This document shows positions 7,935 to 17,207 of a stretch of 64,000 bases of DNA, in pieces. Position 1 is the stretch's first letter, and every line of letters starts with the position of its first letter. Source of the DNA: JAJEEA01 sp965243615 (GTDB lineage Bacteria; Acidobacteriota; Vicinamibacteria; Vicinamibacterales; UBA8438); contig CBDEVO010000003.1 of the NCBI GenBank assembly GCA_965243615.1, forward strand, positions 4,526,001 through 4,590,000, written 5' to 3'. Under the pieces are notes generated by a model. The model was not told the origin of the DNA. It saw nothing but the letters and a program-made list of their open reading frames with translations, and searched no databases. Both the position numbers and the translations under genes were made by a program.

Positions 7935-9229
7935 CCGACTCCCCTGATCGCATCGCCCGAGTCTCGGCCCGCCGCGTATGGGACTCCCGCGGCCGTCCCA
8001 CCGTCGAGGCCGAGGTGTACCTGCCCGGCGGGGTCAGCGGGCGCGCGACGGCCCCCGCGGGCGCGTCGACCGGCCGCGGCGAGGCCGTCGACCTGCGCGA
8101 CGGCGGCGCCGCCTTCGGCGGTTACGACGTCACCCGCGCCGTCGGGCGGATTCAGGACGCCGTCGCCCCCGCCCTGCGGGGTCTGGACGTGACTGATCAG
8201 GCCGGTCTCGACCGCGCCCTGATCGACCTCGACGGCACCCCGGACAAGCGCCGGCTGGGCGGCAACGCCTGCATCGCGGTGTCGATGGCGGCCCTGCACG
8301 CGGCCGCCGGCGCCGCCCGGGAGCCGCTCTGGCGGTACCTCCTGGGCGCCGAGCCGGCGCTCCTGCCGTTGCCCGAGATCCAGATCTTCGGCGGGGGCGC
8401 GCACGCGGGGCGGCGGGTCGACGTCCAGGACTTCATGGTGATGCCGGTGGGTGCGTCGAGCTTCGCCGAGGCCCTCGACTGGACGGCGGAGGTCTACCGG
8501 GCGGCGGGGGCGCGGATGGCGGCGGCCGGGCGCCTGCAGGGCGTCGCCGACGAGGGGGGCTGGTGGCCCGCCTTCGACACCAACGAAGAGGCCCTCGAGT
8601 TTCTGGTCCGGGCCATCGAGGACACCGGGCGCGACCCCGGCGACGAGATCGCGATCTCGCTCGACGTCGCCGCCTCCGAGCTCTACCGGGACGGCCGCTA
8701 CCACCTCGGCCTCGAGCGCCGGGCCGTGGACAGCGACGGCATGGGCGACCTCCTCGCGGGCTGGATCGACCGGTACCCCATCGTCTCCGTCGAGGACCCG
8801 CTGGCCGAGGACGACCACGCCGGCATGCGCCGGTTCACGGCCGCGGTGGGCGGCCGGGTGCAGGTGGTCGGGGACGACTACCTCGTGACCGACGCGGCCC
8901 GGGTGGAGCGCGCGGCCCGCGACGGCGCCTGCAACGCCCTCCTCGTCAAGCCCAACCAGGCCGGCACCGTGACCGAGACCCGCGCCGCCCTCGACGCGGC
9001 CCGCCGCGCCGGCCTGAGCGCCGTGGTCTCCGCCCGATCGGGCGAGACCGAGGACGTGACCATCGCCCACCTCGCGGTGGGCTGGCGGGCGGGGCAGCTC
9101 AAGGTGGGCTCGTTCTCCCGCTCCGAGCGCATGGCCAAGTGGAACGAGGTGCTGCGCATCGAGGAGGCGCTGGGCGCGGCGGCGAAGTTCGCCGGCGCCC
9201 GGCCGCTTCCCCGTCCACCCGGCACGTGA
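7931..9229 (+). CDS. Enolase-family protein with altered active site
   Basis: Full-length enolase relative (432 aa). Retained, by comparison with yeast or E. coli enolase: GASTG loop (Ser46), His158, Glu208 in DEGG, metal ligands Asp245, Glu288 and Asp315, the catalytic lysine pair Lys340 and Lys391, and the phosphate-binding Arg369-Ser370. Changed: the QEFM Glu is Asp167, and the His of SHRSGETED is Ala368 (SARSGETED). Loop 1 reads APAGASTG instead of VPSGASTG. The retained phosphate-binding residues suggest a phosphorylated substrate; the loss of the active-site His makes ordinary 2-phosphoglycerate dehydration doubtful. ATGA overlap with the upstream kinase suggests that the kinase provides the substrate. 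It may still be the only enolase of the cell. Confidence 0.88.
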   Translation: MTDSPDRIARVSARRVWDSRGRPTVEAEVYLPGGVSGRATAPAGASTGRGEAVDLRDGGAAFGGYDVTRAVGRIQDAVAPALRGLDVTDQAGLDRALIDLDGTPDKRRLGGNACIAVSMAALHAAAGAAREPLWRYLLGAEPALLPLPEIQIFGGGAHAGRRVDVQDFMVMPVGASSFAEALDWTAEVYRAAGARMAAAGRLQGVADEGGWWPAFDTNEEALEFLVRAIEDTGRDPGDEIAISLDVAASELYRDGRYHLGLERRAVDSDGMGDLLAGWIDRYPIVSVEDPLAEDDHAGMRRFTAAVGGRVQVVGDDYLVTDAARVERAARDGACNALLVKPNQAGTVTETRAALDAARRAGLSAVVSARSGETEDVTIAHLAVGWRAGQLKVGSFSRSERMAKWNEVLRIEEALGAAAKFAGARPLPRPPGT

Positions 9230-9271
9230 GCCCTGGCCCGCCCATCGTCGCTTGCGCTCCGGGTTGCCGGC

Positions 9272-9300
9272 TTCCCGTCGAGCCGCCGGCCGGGTATACT
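9272..9300 (+). promoter_or_regulatory. Promoter of the GlcG-like gene
   Basis: TTCCCG (9272-9277), a 17-bp spacer and TATACT (9295-9300) form a sigma70-like promoter about 110 nt upstream of the ATG. A 6-bp GC stem with an 11-nt loop (9326-9348) lies in the leader; its role is unknown. Confidence 0.45.
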
Positions 9301-9408
9301 CACCGCGCTCGACACCGATCCGGTACGGGGCCTTGGCAGAAAGCCCCGAGGTTTCATCGAAGGCCAGCAGTAGCGGATCCCCTTTCACACCACCATCGGA
9401 GGAATCTC

Positions 9409-9897
9409 ATGCGTGCACGTCACTGTCTCGTCGCTCTCTGTCTCGCCGCCCTCGCGCTGACCGCGGCCCCCGCCGCCGCCCAGACCGAGGACCGGCCCAT
9501 GCTCACCGCCGCCGCCGCCATGACGATAGTGCACGGCTGTCTGGCCAAGGCCCAGGAAGAAGGGTGGCGCATGCACATCGCTGTCAAGGACAACCACGGC
9601 AACCTGAAGGCGTACCTCCGGATGGACGACGCCCAGCTCCTGTCGCACGACGTGGCGATGGCCAAGGCCCACAGCTCGGCCGCCAGCCCGCGGTCGACGC
9701 TGCAGTGGGGCCAGATGGCCTTCGGCAACGGCGTCTCCGCCGCCGCCTTCGTCCCCGGCCTGAACTACTTCGAGGGCGGGCTGCCCATCATGACCGCCGA
9801 CGGCCAGCACATCGGCGGCATCGGGGTCAGCGGCGACTCCGGCGCCAACGACGCCATCTGCGCCCAGGCGGGCATCGACGCCGCCGGCCTGCAGTAG
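9409..9897 (+). CDS. Secreted GlcG/HbpS-like protein
   Basis: Exported protein of 162 aa: signal peptide through PAAAQTED, then one GlcG/HbpS (haem-degrading-like) domain. The domain shows LTAAAAMTIVHGCLAKA, AVKDNHGNLKAYLRMDDA and the glycine-rich end GGIGVSGDSGANDAICAQAG. Streptomyces HbpS binds haem; other members are cofactor- or small-molecule-binding, so the ligand is open. The ATG at 9409 has GGAGGAA at good distance. A strong hairpin follows the stop codon. Confidence 0.85.
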   Translation: MRARHCLVALCLAALALTAAPAAAQTEDRPMLTAAAAMTIVHGCLAKAQEEGWRMHIAVKDNHGNLKAYLRMDDAQLLSHDVAMAKAHSSAASPRSTLQWGQMAFGNGVSAAAFVPGLNYFEGGLPIMTADGQHIGGIGVSGDSGANDAICAQAGIDAAGLQ

Positions 9898-9905
9898 CAA
9901 CGCGA

Positions 9906-9947
9906 CGCCTGGAGTCCGCGCCGCGGCCGCGGTGCGGACTCCAGGCG
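9906..9947 (+). terminator. Strong hairpin after the GlcG-like gene
   Basis: Perfect 14-bp arms (9906-9919 and 9934-9947) enclose a GC-rich 14-nt loop that can pair further. It starts 9 bp after the stop codon. No U-run follows. The arm is a member of the GGGAGTCCG-type hairpin family of this window. The rest of the gap to 10143 shows no gene and no riboswitch that I can recognise. Confidence 0.6.
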
Positions 9948-10143
9948 CCTTCGACCGGGGCGGCCGGAGCCCCCGGCCGCTTGTCGGCCCGGGGCCTCAC
10001 GGCGTTCCGCGACGGGGCCACCCCGACGCCCGAGGCTCGGGCAGGCGGTACGCCGTGACGCCGACCGGGCTCTTCCCCGACTCACGACGCATCGATCTCA
10101 GGGCGACGCCGCAAGCCGGCAGCGCCGCAGGAAGGCAAGAGCA

Positions 10144-11103
10144 ATGCAGAAGCAACACGCGTTGATCGGAAGTCTCGTGACGGCGGCGCTCCTCGCTCCG
10201 GCCGCACCGCCCGCGGTGGCCCAGGACGCCGCTGCGAAGTTCGTGCAGGTGGCCAGCAGCTACCGGCTGGTCCCCAACGTCACCTACCTGCGCGCGGGCG
10301 GCGTCGATCTCAAGCTCGACGTGTACCAGGCCCGGAGCGCGGACCGCAGGCCCACGCTGCTCTACATCCACGGCGGCGGCTGGACCAACGGCAACAAGGA
10401 GAGCTCCGCCCTCACCTTCCTCCCCTACCTGGAGATGGGCTGGAACGTCGTCAACGCCGAGTACCGCATGGCCGACGACGCCCACGCCCCCGCCGCGGTC
10501 GAGGACTGCCGCTGCGCCCTCCGGTGGATCTACCGCAACGCCGAGCAGTACGGCTTCGACCTCGACCGCATCGTGGTCAGCGGCAACTCCGCCGGCGGGC
10601 ACCTCTCGCTGACCACCGGCATGCTGCCGGCGTCGGCCGGGCTCGACCGCCAGTGCCCCGGCGACCGCAACCGGACGTGGACGACGGGCACCAGGTCGAC
10701 GGCCGAGCTGAAGGTGGCCGCGATCGTCAACTGGTACGGCATCACCGACGTCGTCGACCTCATGCAAGGCCCGGCTGGAACCTCGGGCAACTTCACCGAG
10801 GCCTGGCTCGGCAGCCGCAGCGACCGCGGCGAGGTCGCGGCCCGGGTCTCGCCCCTCACCTACGTGCGCGAGGGCCAGCCGCCGGTGCTGACGATCCACG
10901 GCGACGAGGACAGCATCGTGCCCCACGCCCACGCCGTGCGCCTGCACGAGGCCCTCGACCGGGCCGGCGTACCGAACCGCCTGCTGACCATCGAGGGCGG
11001 CGGCCACGGCGGGTTCACCCTCGAGGAGAACCTGCACATCTACGCGACCATCCGGTCGTTCCTCGGGACGCACGGCCTCGACCCCGCGCCGTCGGACGAC
11101 TGA
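10144..11103 (+). CDS. Secreted alpha/beta-hydrolase esterase
   Basis: Exported carboxylesterase-like enzyme of 319 aa. A signal peptide (MQKQHALIG through AVAQDA) is followed by an alpha/beta-hydrolase fold of the hormone-sensitive-lipase/BD-FAE type: oxyanion motif YIHGGGWTNGN, nucleophile elbow VSGNSAGGH, acid in HGDEDSIVP, and catalytic His in GGGHGGF. All triad residues are present, so it should be active on an ester. The ATG at 10144 follows GGAAGG. A hairpin terminator lies about 25 bp after the stop. Confidence 0.9.
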   Translation: MQKQHALIGSLVTAALLAPAAPPAVAQDAAAKFVQVASSYRLVPNVTYLRAGGVDLKLDVYQARSADRRPTLLYIHGGGWTNGNKESSALTFLPYLEMGWNVVNAEYRMADDAHAPAAVEDCRCALRWIYRNAEQYGFDLDRIVVSGNSAGGHLSLTTGMLPASAGLDRQCPGDRNRTWTTGTRSTAELKVAAIVNWYGITDVVDLMQGPAGTSGNFTEAWLGSRSDRGEVAARVSPLTYVREGQPPVLTIHGDEDSIVPHAHAVRLHEALDRAGVPNRLLTIEGGGHGGFTLEENLHIYATIRSFLGTHGLDPAPSDD

Positions 11104-11125
11104 ACGCATCGCGCCGATGCTGGCG

Positions 11126-11160
11126 AAGACCACCGGGAGCGACAGGCACCCGGTGGTCTT
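11126..11160 (+). terminator. Terminator of the esterase gene
   Basis: Perfect 12-bp arms AAGACCACCGGG and CCCGGTGGTCTT (11126-11137 and 11149-11160) with an 11-nt loop, 22 bp after the esterase stop codon. Confidence 0.7.
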
Positions 11161-11204
11161 GATCGGCGCCCGTTTCGCCACACCGCTGCCGCGGCGAGGA
11201 ACAG

Positions 11205-11694
11205 GTGACGACTCGACGGTCCGTGCCGCCGGCGCCGAAGATCTATCACATCGTTCACGTTGATCGGCTGCTGTCGATCGTCGCCGACGGCCACCTGTGG
11301 TGCGACGCCGAAGTGTCTGGGCGAGGCGTTGCGCGCAGTCGAGGGCCACTTCATCACCAACCGCGGCGGCGCTGGTGACCGTCCCCACGAACCGCTCGAT
11401 CTGCTGCCGGGAGCCGCAGCCGACGCGCATGCCTTTCTCCACGCGCATTCGGAGACACGCGCCCGCTTCGACCGCGTGGTCGACCTGATCGAGGGATTCG
11501 AGTCCTCGTTCGGTCTAGAGCTGCTGGCCACGGTCCACTGGGTCGTCGTGCACGACGACCCCGCCTCCGCAGACGATGTCGTGACCTGCACCCATGCTTG
11601 GGACGAGCGCAAGAAGCGGTTCACGCCCCGCCAAATCCACATCGCGCTCGAGGTACTCTCCCGAAAGGGCTGGGCGCCGAATTGGACAGGATAG
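11205..11694 (+). pseudogene. darT-darG relic: start of toxin joined to end of antitoxin
   Basis: The first part, from GTG 11205 after GAGGAA, reads PPAPKIYHIVHVDRLLSIV then ADGHLWCDAE. This is the N-terminus of DarT-type (DUF4433) DNA ADP-ribosyltransferases. About 35 codons later the similarity jumps, with a +1 frame change, to EALRAVEGHF, LLPGAAADAHAFL, HSETRARFDRVVDLIEGFE and LLATVHWVV, ending in HIALEVLSRKGWAPNW. That is the C-terminal region of the DarG antitoxin. The catalytic core of DarT and the whole macro domain of DarG are missing. A single internal deletion of a darT-darG operon explains the structure. The product cannot be an active toxin; an accidental short C-terminal DarG fragment could still be translated. 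Confidence 0.75.
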
Positions 11695-11836
11695 CGGCTC
11701 CCGGCACCGTTCACCGGCGCCGTAGGCCGTGCTGGGCCCGACAACGTTGATGTCGACGGCGCCGCAGCACTATGCGCGGACCGCATGTGCAGACAGGGCG
11801 CGAGGCGGGGACTGGAGCCACCAGCCGCGTACGCGA

Positions 11837-13075
11837 TCACGGCGCGAGGGCGAACACGACCTCCGAGCGGCCGCCGCCCAGGTGGTCGCCGCGCGCCTCG
11901 ACCACGTCCTCGTTCCATGCCAGCGCGAAGCCCGAGCCGGCGCCGCGGATGGCGGGGATGAGCGACGCCGTGGGGTTGTAGGTCAGCCGGCGCGGCGCGC
12001 CATCGGGCGCCCCGCTCGTCGCGAACTGCTGGAAGTGGAGCTCGTGCGGCCGGCCGGGCTCGATCTCGTCGGACCACGCAAGGCCGAACCGCGAGCCGTT
12101 CCACGCGACGTAGGCGCCGATGGACGCCCCCGCGGTGTCGGTCACCCGCAAGGCGGATTCGTCCATCGCCGGCGGCAGCCGGTGGGGGTCGACGACCGCG
12201 AGATGAACGTCCGAGTTGTCGTCGCGCTCGTCGAACCAGGTGAAGGCGGCGCGTCCCGCCCCGAACGCGACGTCCGGATAGACGGACGGCACGCCGTCGT
12301 CCGCGCTCAGGCGCCGGACCGTCGCGCGCCCGCCCGCGACCTGCGCCAGGAAGAGCTCGTGCGCGCGCGTCCCGACCCGTGCGTCGAAGACTATCCAGGC
12401 GACCCCGTCCTCGTCCATCCGGAGATTCAGGTTCCACGTCTCGCGGCTCGCGACGGCGACGCGGCGCGGCGGGCCGGTCGGCGCGCCGTCGAGCCGGAGC
12501 TGCTGAGCCCAGACGGCCGCGTCCCTGTCGTCGTTCCCCGCAACGTGGGGTTCCACGTCGTCACGTTCGCGATCCGCGGCGGCGCTCGAGCGCGACGCGC
12601 TCTGGGTCTCTTCCAACCAGACGCACTGAATCCGATCCGCATGTACCGCGATGACGGGCACCCGTCCGCGACGATGGTGGTGGGAGAGCGTCCTCGTCCA
12701 GCGCCATCCGCCGGTCGTCCTCCACGCCCCGACCCGGGCCCGCGACCACGAGCCGTCGGCGGCGACGTCGTACCAGGCGACGAAGAGGTCGCGGGCACCC
12801 GCCGCCGCGATGCTCGGCTCGTACGAACGGTCCGCGTTCGTCGTCAGGCGGTGCTCGCCGGCGACCGGCCGGCCGTTCGCGTCGATGAGCCGCGCATAGA
12901 TCTCCGGAAACCCGTGGCGACTGTCGTGCCAGGCGACCGCGAACCCGCCGCCGTGCGGGGCGATGCTCGCTTTGTAGGCGCCCTGCCCGCTCCGGCTGAC
13001 CTGCACCGCCGCCGGTTGCGCACCAGCCGCGGCGGCGACGCACAGCAAGGCGGCAATCGGCGCGATCCTCGTCAC
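11837..13075 (-). CDS. Secreted beta-propeller-like protein of the chelatase operon
   Basis: Exported protein of 412 aa; the signal peptide ends near AAAGAQPA. It is built of repeats of the type SIAPHGGGFAVAWHDSR and DLFVAWYDVAADG, about 50 aa apart, with Asp-box-like turns, as in BNR/sialidase-type beta-propellers. No sialidase active site is visible. The GTG start at 13075 overlaps the stop of the CobN-like gene (GTGA), so it is the last gene of that operon and is translationally coupled. A surface or periplasmic helper of the chelatase is plausible but unproven. A low-complexity stretch around the middle makes the internal reading less certain. Confidence 0.65.
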   Translation of the reverse strand: MTRIAPIAALLCVAAAAGAQPAAVQVSRSGQGAYKASIAPHGGGFAVAWHDSRHGFPEIYARLIDANGRPVAGEHRLTTNADRSYEPSIAAAGARDLFVAWYDVAADGSWSRARVGAWRTTGGWRWTRTLSHHHRRGRVPVIAVHADRIQCVWLEETQSASRSSAAADRERDDVEPHVAGNDDRDAAVWAQQLRLDGAPTGPPRRVAVASRETWNLNLRMDEDGVAWIVFDARVGTRAHELFLAQVAGGRATVRRLSADDGVPSVYPDVAFGAGRAAFTWFDERDDNSDVHLAVVDPHRLPPAMDESALRVTDTAGASIGAYVAWNGSRFGLAWSDEIEPGRPHELHFQQFATSGAPDGAPRRLTYNPTASLIPAIRGAGSGFALAWNEDVVEARGDHLGGGRSEVVFALAP

Positions 13076-16000
13076 GGGTTCCCCGGCCCGCGGCGGCGGC
13101 GCCACCGCCACACCGCGAGCAGACCCACGAGCGGGGCGCCGACCCAGAGCGGGGTCCAGGTGCCCTCGCCGCCGCCCGGGGCGGGCGGCGCGGGCAGGGG
13201 CTCGGCGTCGTCCGCCGACTCCTCCATCCGCAGCCCCTCGATGTTCATCGTCGTCACCGCCGGCCGCGACTCGTTCCAGCGGACGAACTCCTCGGCCGCG
13301 GCCGCGGCCGACTCGATGTCGGTGCGGAGGGCCGCCTCCATCGCCGCCCGGTAGGCGTCGAGGGCGGGGCCGGGGATGTTCATCACCGCGCCCTGATCGA
13401 GCACGTAGCGCAGCAGCCGGGGGTTGGCGCAGGTCTGCACCGAGCAGCCGACGCCGTGCTCGGCGACGCTGTCGACGTGCTCGCGCAGCAGGCGCTCGAG
13501 GGTCGCGGCGTCGGTCTCCCAGTAGCCCTTGCGGATGGTCTCGACCATGCGGCCGGTGATGTCCTGGTACGCGTGGGGGGAGTGCTCGTCGAAGAACGCC
13601 TCGAGGTCGAGGTCGTGGCGGTCCTCGACGTACACCGCGAACGACTCCTGCCACATCGCGTCGTCGACGGTCTCGGGCGCCACCGCGTCCCAGCCCCAGA
13701 GGTACTCGACGAACGCGCGCATCTCGCCCGCCCCGGCGTAGCCCTCGCGCTGCATCCCCTCGATCCAGGTCGGGTTGACGTAGCGCGTCCGGAACTCGGC
13801 CCCGATGAACTTGTCGATGCCGGTCATCTCGGGCTGGCCGGGGTCGCGCGTGTTGGTCACGACCATCTCGGGGGTCTCGCCGTCGATGCTGCGCACCGCC
13901 GCCGCGAGCCCGCCCATGTACATGAAGAAGTCGTCGTTATCGAGGGCGCCGTAGAGCATCGTCGAGCTGCTGTGCACGACCTTCTCGGTGCCGGAGAGGG
14001 CGAGGCGGAACACGTCCTCCATCGGCTCGCCCCAGAACCCGTTGCCGTAGCCGTGCCCCATCTTCGACAGGTACTCGTCGGCCATCGGCGCGTCGCTGTC
14101 CCAGGTGCCGCTCGCGGCGGCGATGCGCGACGTGTTGAGGTTGAACGTCCCCGGCGGCTCGTCGAAGATGCGCACCCCGGCGCGGCGTTCCGCATCCTCC
14201 TCCGAGTAGCCCCGGTCGACGAGCGCGGTCCGCGTGGCGAGGTAGTGGCGGCGGACGTAGTTCTCGGCCTCCTCGAGCACCTTCACGCGCTGCACCGCCT
14301 CGTCCATGAGCCGGGTGACGTTGTTGAACATCCCCTCGGCGGCCGAGGCGATCACGATGTCAACGCGCGGCCGGCCGAGCTCGCGGGCGGGGACGACCTC
14401 GACGTCGACCACGTTACCGCGCACGTCCCACACCGGGCGCGTGCCGAGGAGGTGGAAGATCTGCGACTCGAGGATCCCCTCGTGGCGCAGCGTCTCGGCC
14501 CCCCAGATGACGAACGAGACCTTCTCGGGATAGCGCCCGTGCTCGGCGACGTGGTCCCTCAGCATCCGCTCCGCGAGGAAGACGCCGAGGTCCCAAGCGG
14601 CCGGCTTGGGCACCTTGTCGGGATCGATGCCGTAGAAGTTCTTGCCGGTGGGATAGGCGTCGGGGCTGCGGATGGGCTCGCCCCCGCCGCCCGCCGGCAC
14701 GTAGCCGCCGTCGAGCGCGTGCAGCAGGTGGTCGAGCTCGCGCGGCCCCGACTCGACGATGCGCCGCTCCATGTCGTCGGCCATCACCGTCGCGTCGTCG
14801 GGCAGCAGATCGCGATCGACCGACACGATGGCCTCGACGGTGCTCGCGCGCATCTCCGGCTCGGGGGTGCGGCCGAAGGCGTGCAGCCCGTAGGGGATGT
14901 GCTGGTCCCGCAGCTCGATCACGTAGTCCTCGAGGGCGTGCAGCACGTCGTGGTCGATCTCGGCCCCGGTCCCGAGCTCGAGGCCGAGATCCTTGACGAT
15001 GCCGAGGTCGGCCGCCTGCTGCCTTATCTGGTCCGCGTACGCCTCGGCGAGGAGCTCGTTCTGGTGGACGCTGCCGTGGTAGTCGTCGACGCTCTCGCCG
15101 AGCGCGGCGAGCTCCGGCAGCAGCCCGCTCTTCACGAACGGCGGCACCATGTGGTCGACGAGCGTGGCCATGCCGCGGCGCCGCGCCACGAGCCCTTCGC
15201 CGACGACGTCGACGTTGTAGACGTAGAGGTCGGGCAGGTCGCCGATGAGCGCGTCGGGAGCGTCGGCCTCGGACAGTCCCGTGTCCTTGCCGTCGAGCCA
15301 CTCCAGGGTGCCGTGCGTGCCGAGGTGGACGACGGCGTCGGCGCCGAACCCCACCGGCTCGGGCTCGCGCAGCCACGAGTAGGTCGCGACGTACTGGTGA
15401 TGCGGCGCGAGGTCGTCGGCGTGGTAGAGCTGCTCCTGGTCCTCGCCCCACCCGCGCGCCGGCTGCGGCAACACCACGACGTTGCCGTACCGCAGGGCGG
15501 GAATGATGAGGCTGCCGTCGCGGGCCATGACCGTCGCGTCCTCGGGACGGCCCCAGTCGGCGACGACCTTCTCGCGCAGCTCGGGCGCGTAGCCGTCCAG
15601 CCACTGCAGGTAGTCGCCCATCCACGCGCGCGCCGCGCCGCCGTGCGACAACAACTCGTCGAGCTCGCCGGGGGCGTAGCCGCCCACGTTGCGCGCCCGG
15701 GTCGTGATTTGCTCGAGGAGGGCGTCGGCGGAGAGATCCGCGTCGCCCGGTCCGAGGTGGTAACCGTCCGCGCGCATGCGCTGGAGGATGTTCGCCAGCG
15801 ACTCGGCCACGTTCAGATAGCTGGCGCCGATGCCGGCCTTCCCCGGCGGGTAGTTGTAGAAGAGGACCGCCACGCGCTTCTCGGCGTTTGGGGTCGCGGC
15901 CAGCGCCGCGTAGCCCAGCCCGCGGCGCACCGCCGTCGTCACGCGGGAGGCGATGGGCTGGCTGGCGACGATGGTCAGGCCGGTGTCCGGATCGGTGTGG

Positions 16001-17148
16001 CGCTCCTTGCTACCCACCACCGTGGGCGCGACCAGCCCCGCCAGCTCCGGCACCGCGACCTGGAACGTCCCCTCGAACATCGACAGGCCCCGCGGCGAGG
16101 CGCGCCACTCGGCCTCGCTCCGGCCGTAGAGGCCGATCAGGCTGATCACCGGGATGTCGAGGTTCCGGAGCGGCCCGCCCGCCTCGGGACCCGCGAAGCG
16201 GAACACGAACGCGAGGGCCACGTCGGCCCGCGCGGCCCCCGCGGGGTCGCGGAGCAGCGTCTCGAAGGCGATGGCGGCGGGATAGCCGAAGACCGGGATC
16301 GCCTCGGCGCCCTGCCGCTCGATCTCGGCGATGACGGCGTCGAGTATCGCGGTGTCGCCCGCGTAGTACTGCGACCTGTAGAACCCGACGGCCACGCGCG
16401 CGGCCCCCGGCCGGAGCTTCCCGGCGGCGCGGCGCCACGCGTCGAACGCCTCCCACGTCGCGAAGGCGCGCCCCGCCCCGCCGTCCGGGTAGTAGTAGCC
16501 GGCCTCGAGGCTCGGCTGCGGATCGGGCACCGTCAGGCCGGCGACGCCCGACGCCGACAGCGCCTGCTTGAGCAGGCCGACCTGGTTCTCGAACCCCTGG
16601 TTCGCCCAGAACGCGCGCGCGCGCTCGTTCCACGCCACGCCCCGTTCCACGTAGTGGTCACGCGGCAGCAGCCCCTCGCCGACGCCGAGCACCAGCCCCC
16701 GGCCCGTGACGTGCTCGAGGAGATCGACGCCGTGCTCGCCCTCGAAGCGCTCCAGCATCTGCTGGTTCATGACGTCGAAGACGAGCACGTCGGTCTCGAG
16801 AAGGGCGTCGACGTCGGCGTCGTCGAAGAGCGACTCGGTGAGGAACTCGACCGCGACGCGGCCACGCAGGTCGGGGTGCTCGTCGAGCACCGCCCGGTAC
16901 GCGCCGAGGGTGCCCGACAGGTTGCCGTCCGAGAACAGGTAGGTGACGCGCGCCTCCTGGGCTGTCGCCGGAGAGGCGGCGAGCATGCACAGCGCGGCGA
17001 GCGCGGCGCCGGCCCGAGCCCGCGCTGCGCGTCCTGCGGCCGCGCGACGTCCGACCTGCGCTGCCTGGCCGGCGGCGCCGTGGCGCCCGGCCTCCGCCCG
17101 CGGCCTCCGGCTTCCCGTCCCGGTTACCCGCTCGCTGGTCACACGCAT
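13072..17148 (-). CDS. CobN-like extracytoplasmic chelatase subunit (HmuS-like)
   Basis: Protein of about 1358 aa of the CobN/BchH family, the large metal-tetrapyrrole chelatase subunits. The family core is clear: VVHLGTHGTLEWLDGKDTGL, GDLPDLYVYNVDVVGEG, RRGMATLVDHMVPP and SSSTMLYGALDNDDFF. Unlike cytoplasmic CobN it has an N-terminal signal segment (ALAALCMLAASPATAQEA) and a C-terminal membrane helix followed by WRWRRRRGPGNP, so the domain should face the periplasm. ATG 17148 has GGAG at good spacing; starts at 17157 and 17208 also exist. It is co-transcribed with DUF2149, MotA/TolQ-type and membrane proteins, divergent from a TonB receptor. In Bacteroidota this set is Hmu, where HmuS takes iron from haem. 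Vitamin B12 synthesis is unlikely, since CobS, CobT and other cob genes are absent. Substrate is inferred. Confidence 0.85.
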   Translation of the reverse strand: MRVTSERVTGTGSRRPRAEAGRHGAAGQAAQVGRRAAAGRAARARAGAALAALCMLAASPATAQEARVTYLFSDGNLSGTLGAYRAVLDEHPDLRGRVAVEFLTESLFDDADVDALLETDVLVFDVMNQQMLERFEGEHGVDLLEHVTGRGLVLGVGEGLLPRDHYVERGVAWNERARAFWANQGFENQVGLLKQALSASGVAGLTVPDPQPSLEAGYYYPDGGAGRAFATWEAFDAWRRAAGKLRPGAARVAVGFYRSQYYAGDTAILDAVIAEIERQGAEAIPVFGYPAAIAFETLLRDPAGAARADVALAFVFRFAGPEAGGPLRNLDIPVISLIGLYGRSEAEWRASPRGLSMFEGTFQVAVPELAGLVAPTVVGSKERHTDPDTGLTIVASQPIASRVTTAVRRGLGYAALAATPNAEKRVAVLFYNYPPGKAGIGASYLNVAESLANILQRMRADGYHLGPGDADLSADALLEQITTRARNVGGYAPGELDELLSHGGAARAWMGDYLQWLDGYAPELREKVVADWGRPEDATVMARDGSLIIPALRYGNVVVLPQPARGWGEDQEQLYHADDLAPHHQYVATYSWLREPEPVGFGADAVVHLGTHGTLEWLDGKDTGLSEADAPDALIGDLPDLYVYNVDVVGEGLVARRRGMATLVDHMVPPFVKSGLLPELAALGESVDDYHGSVHQNELLAEAYADQIRQQAADLGIVKDLGLELGTGAEIDHDVLHALEDYVIELRDQHIPYGLHAFGRTPEPEMRASTVEAIVSVDRDLLPDDATVMADDMERRIVESGPRELDHLLHALDGGYVPAGGGGEPIRSPDAYPTGKNFYGIDPDKVPKPAAWDLGVFLAERMLRDHVAEHGRYPEKVSFVIWGAETLRHEGILESQIFHLLGTRPVWDVRGNVVDVEVVPARELGRPRVDIVIASAAEGMFNNVTRLMDEAVQRVKVLEEAENYVRRHYLATRTALVDRGYSEEDAERRAGVRIFDEPPGTFNLNTSRIAAASGTWDSDAPMADEYLSKMGHGYGNGFWGEPMEDVFRLALSGTEKVVHSSSTMLYGALDNDDFFMYMGGLAAAVRSIDGETPEMVVTNTRDPGQPEMTGIDKFIGAEFRTRYVNPTWIEGMQREGYAGAGEMRAFVEYLWGWDAVAPETVDDAMWQESFAVYVEDRHDLDLEAFFDEHSPHAYQDITGRMVETIRKGYWETDAATLERLLREHVDSVAEHGVGCSVQTCANPRLLRYVLDQGAVMNIPGPALDAYRAAMEAALRTDIESAAAAAEEFVRWNESRPAVTTMNIEGLRMEESADDAEPLPAPPAPGGGEGTWTPLWVGAPLVGLLAVWRWRRRRGPGNP

Positions 17149-17207
17149 GGAAGTCATCTCCGTCGTTGGTCCGGCGCGCGTCGGTTCCGCGCCCGGACGT
17201 CCGTACA

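Noticed and set aside
7931..9229. Plain glycolytic enolase annotation
   Set aside because: Family membership is certain, but the His-to-Ala and Glu-to-Asp changes and the coupled kinase make the standard reaction doubtful, so no eno symbol was given.
9326..9348. Leader hairpin before the GlcG-like gene as a riboswitch
   Set aside because: A 6-bp GC stem with an 11-nt loop is expected by chance in such GC-rich DNA, and no conserved aptamer motif is visible.
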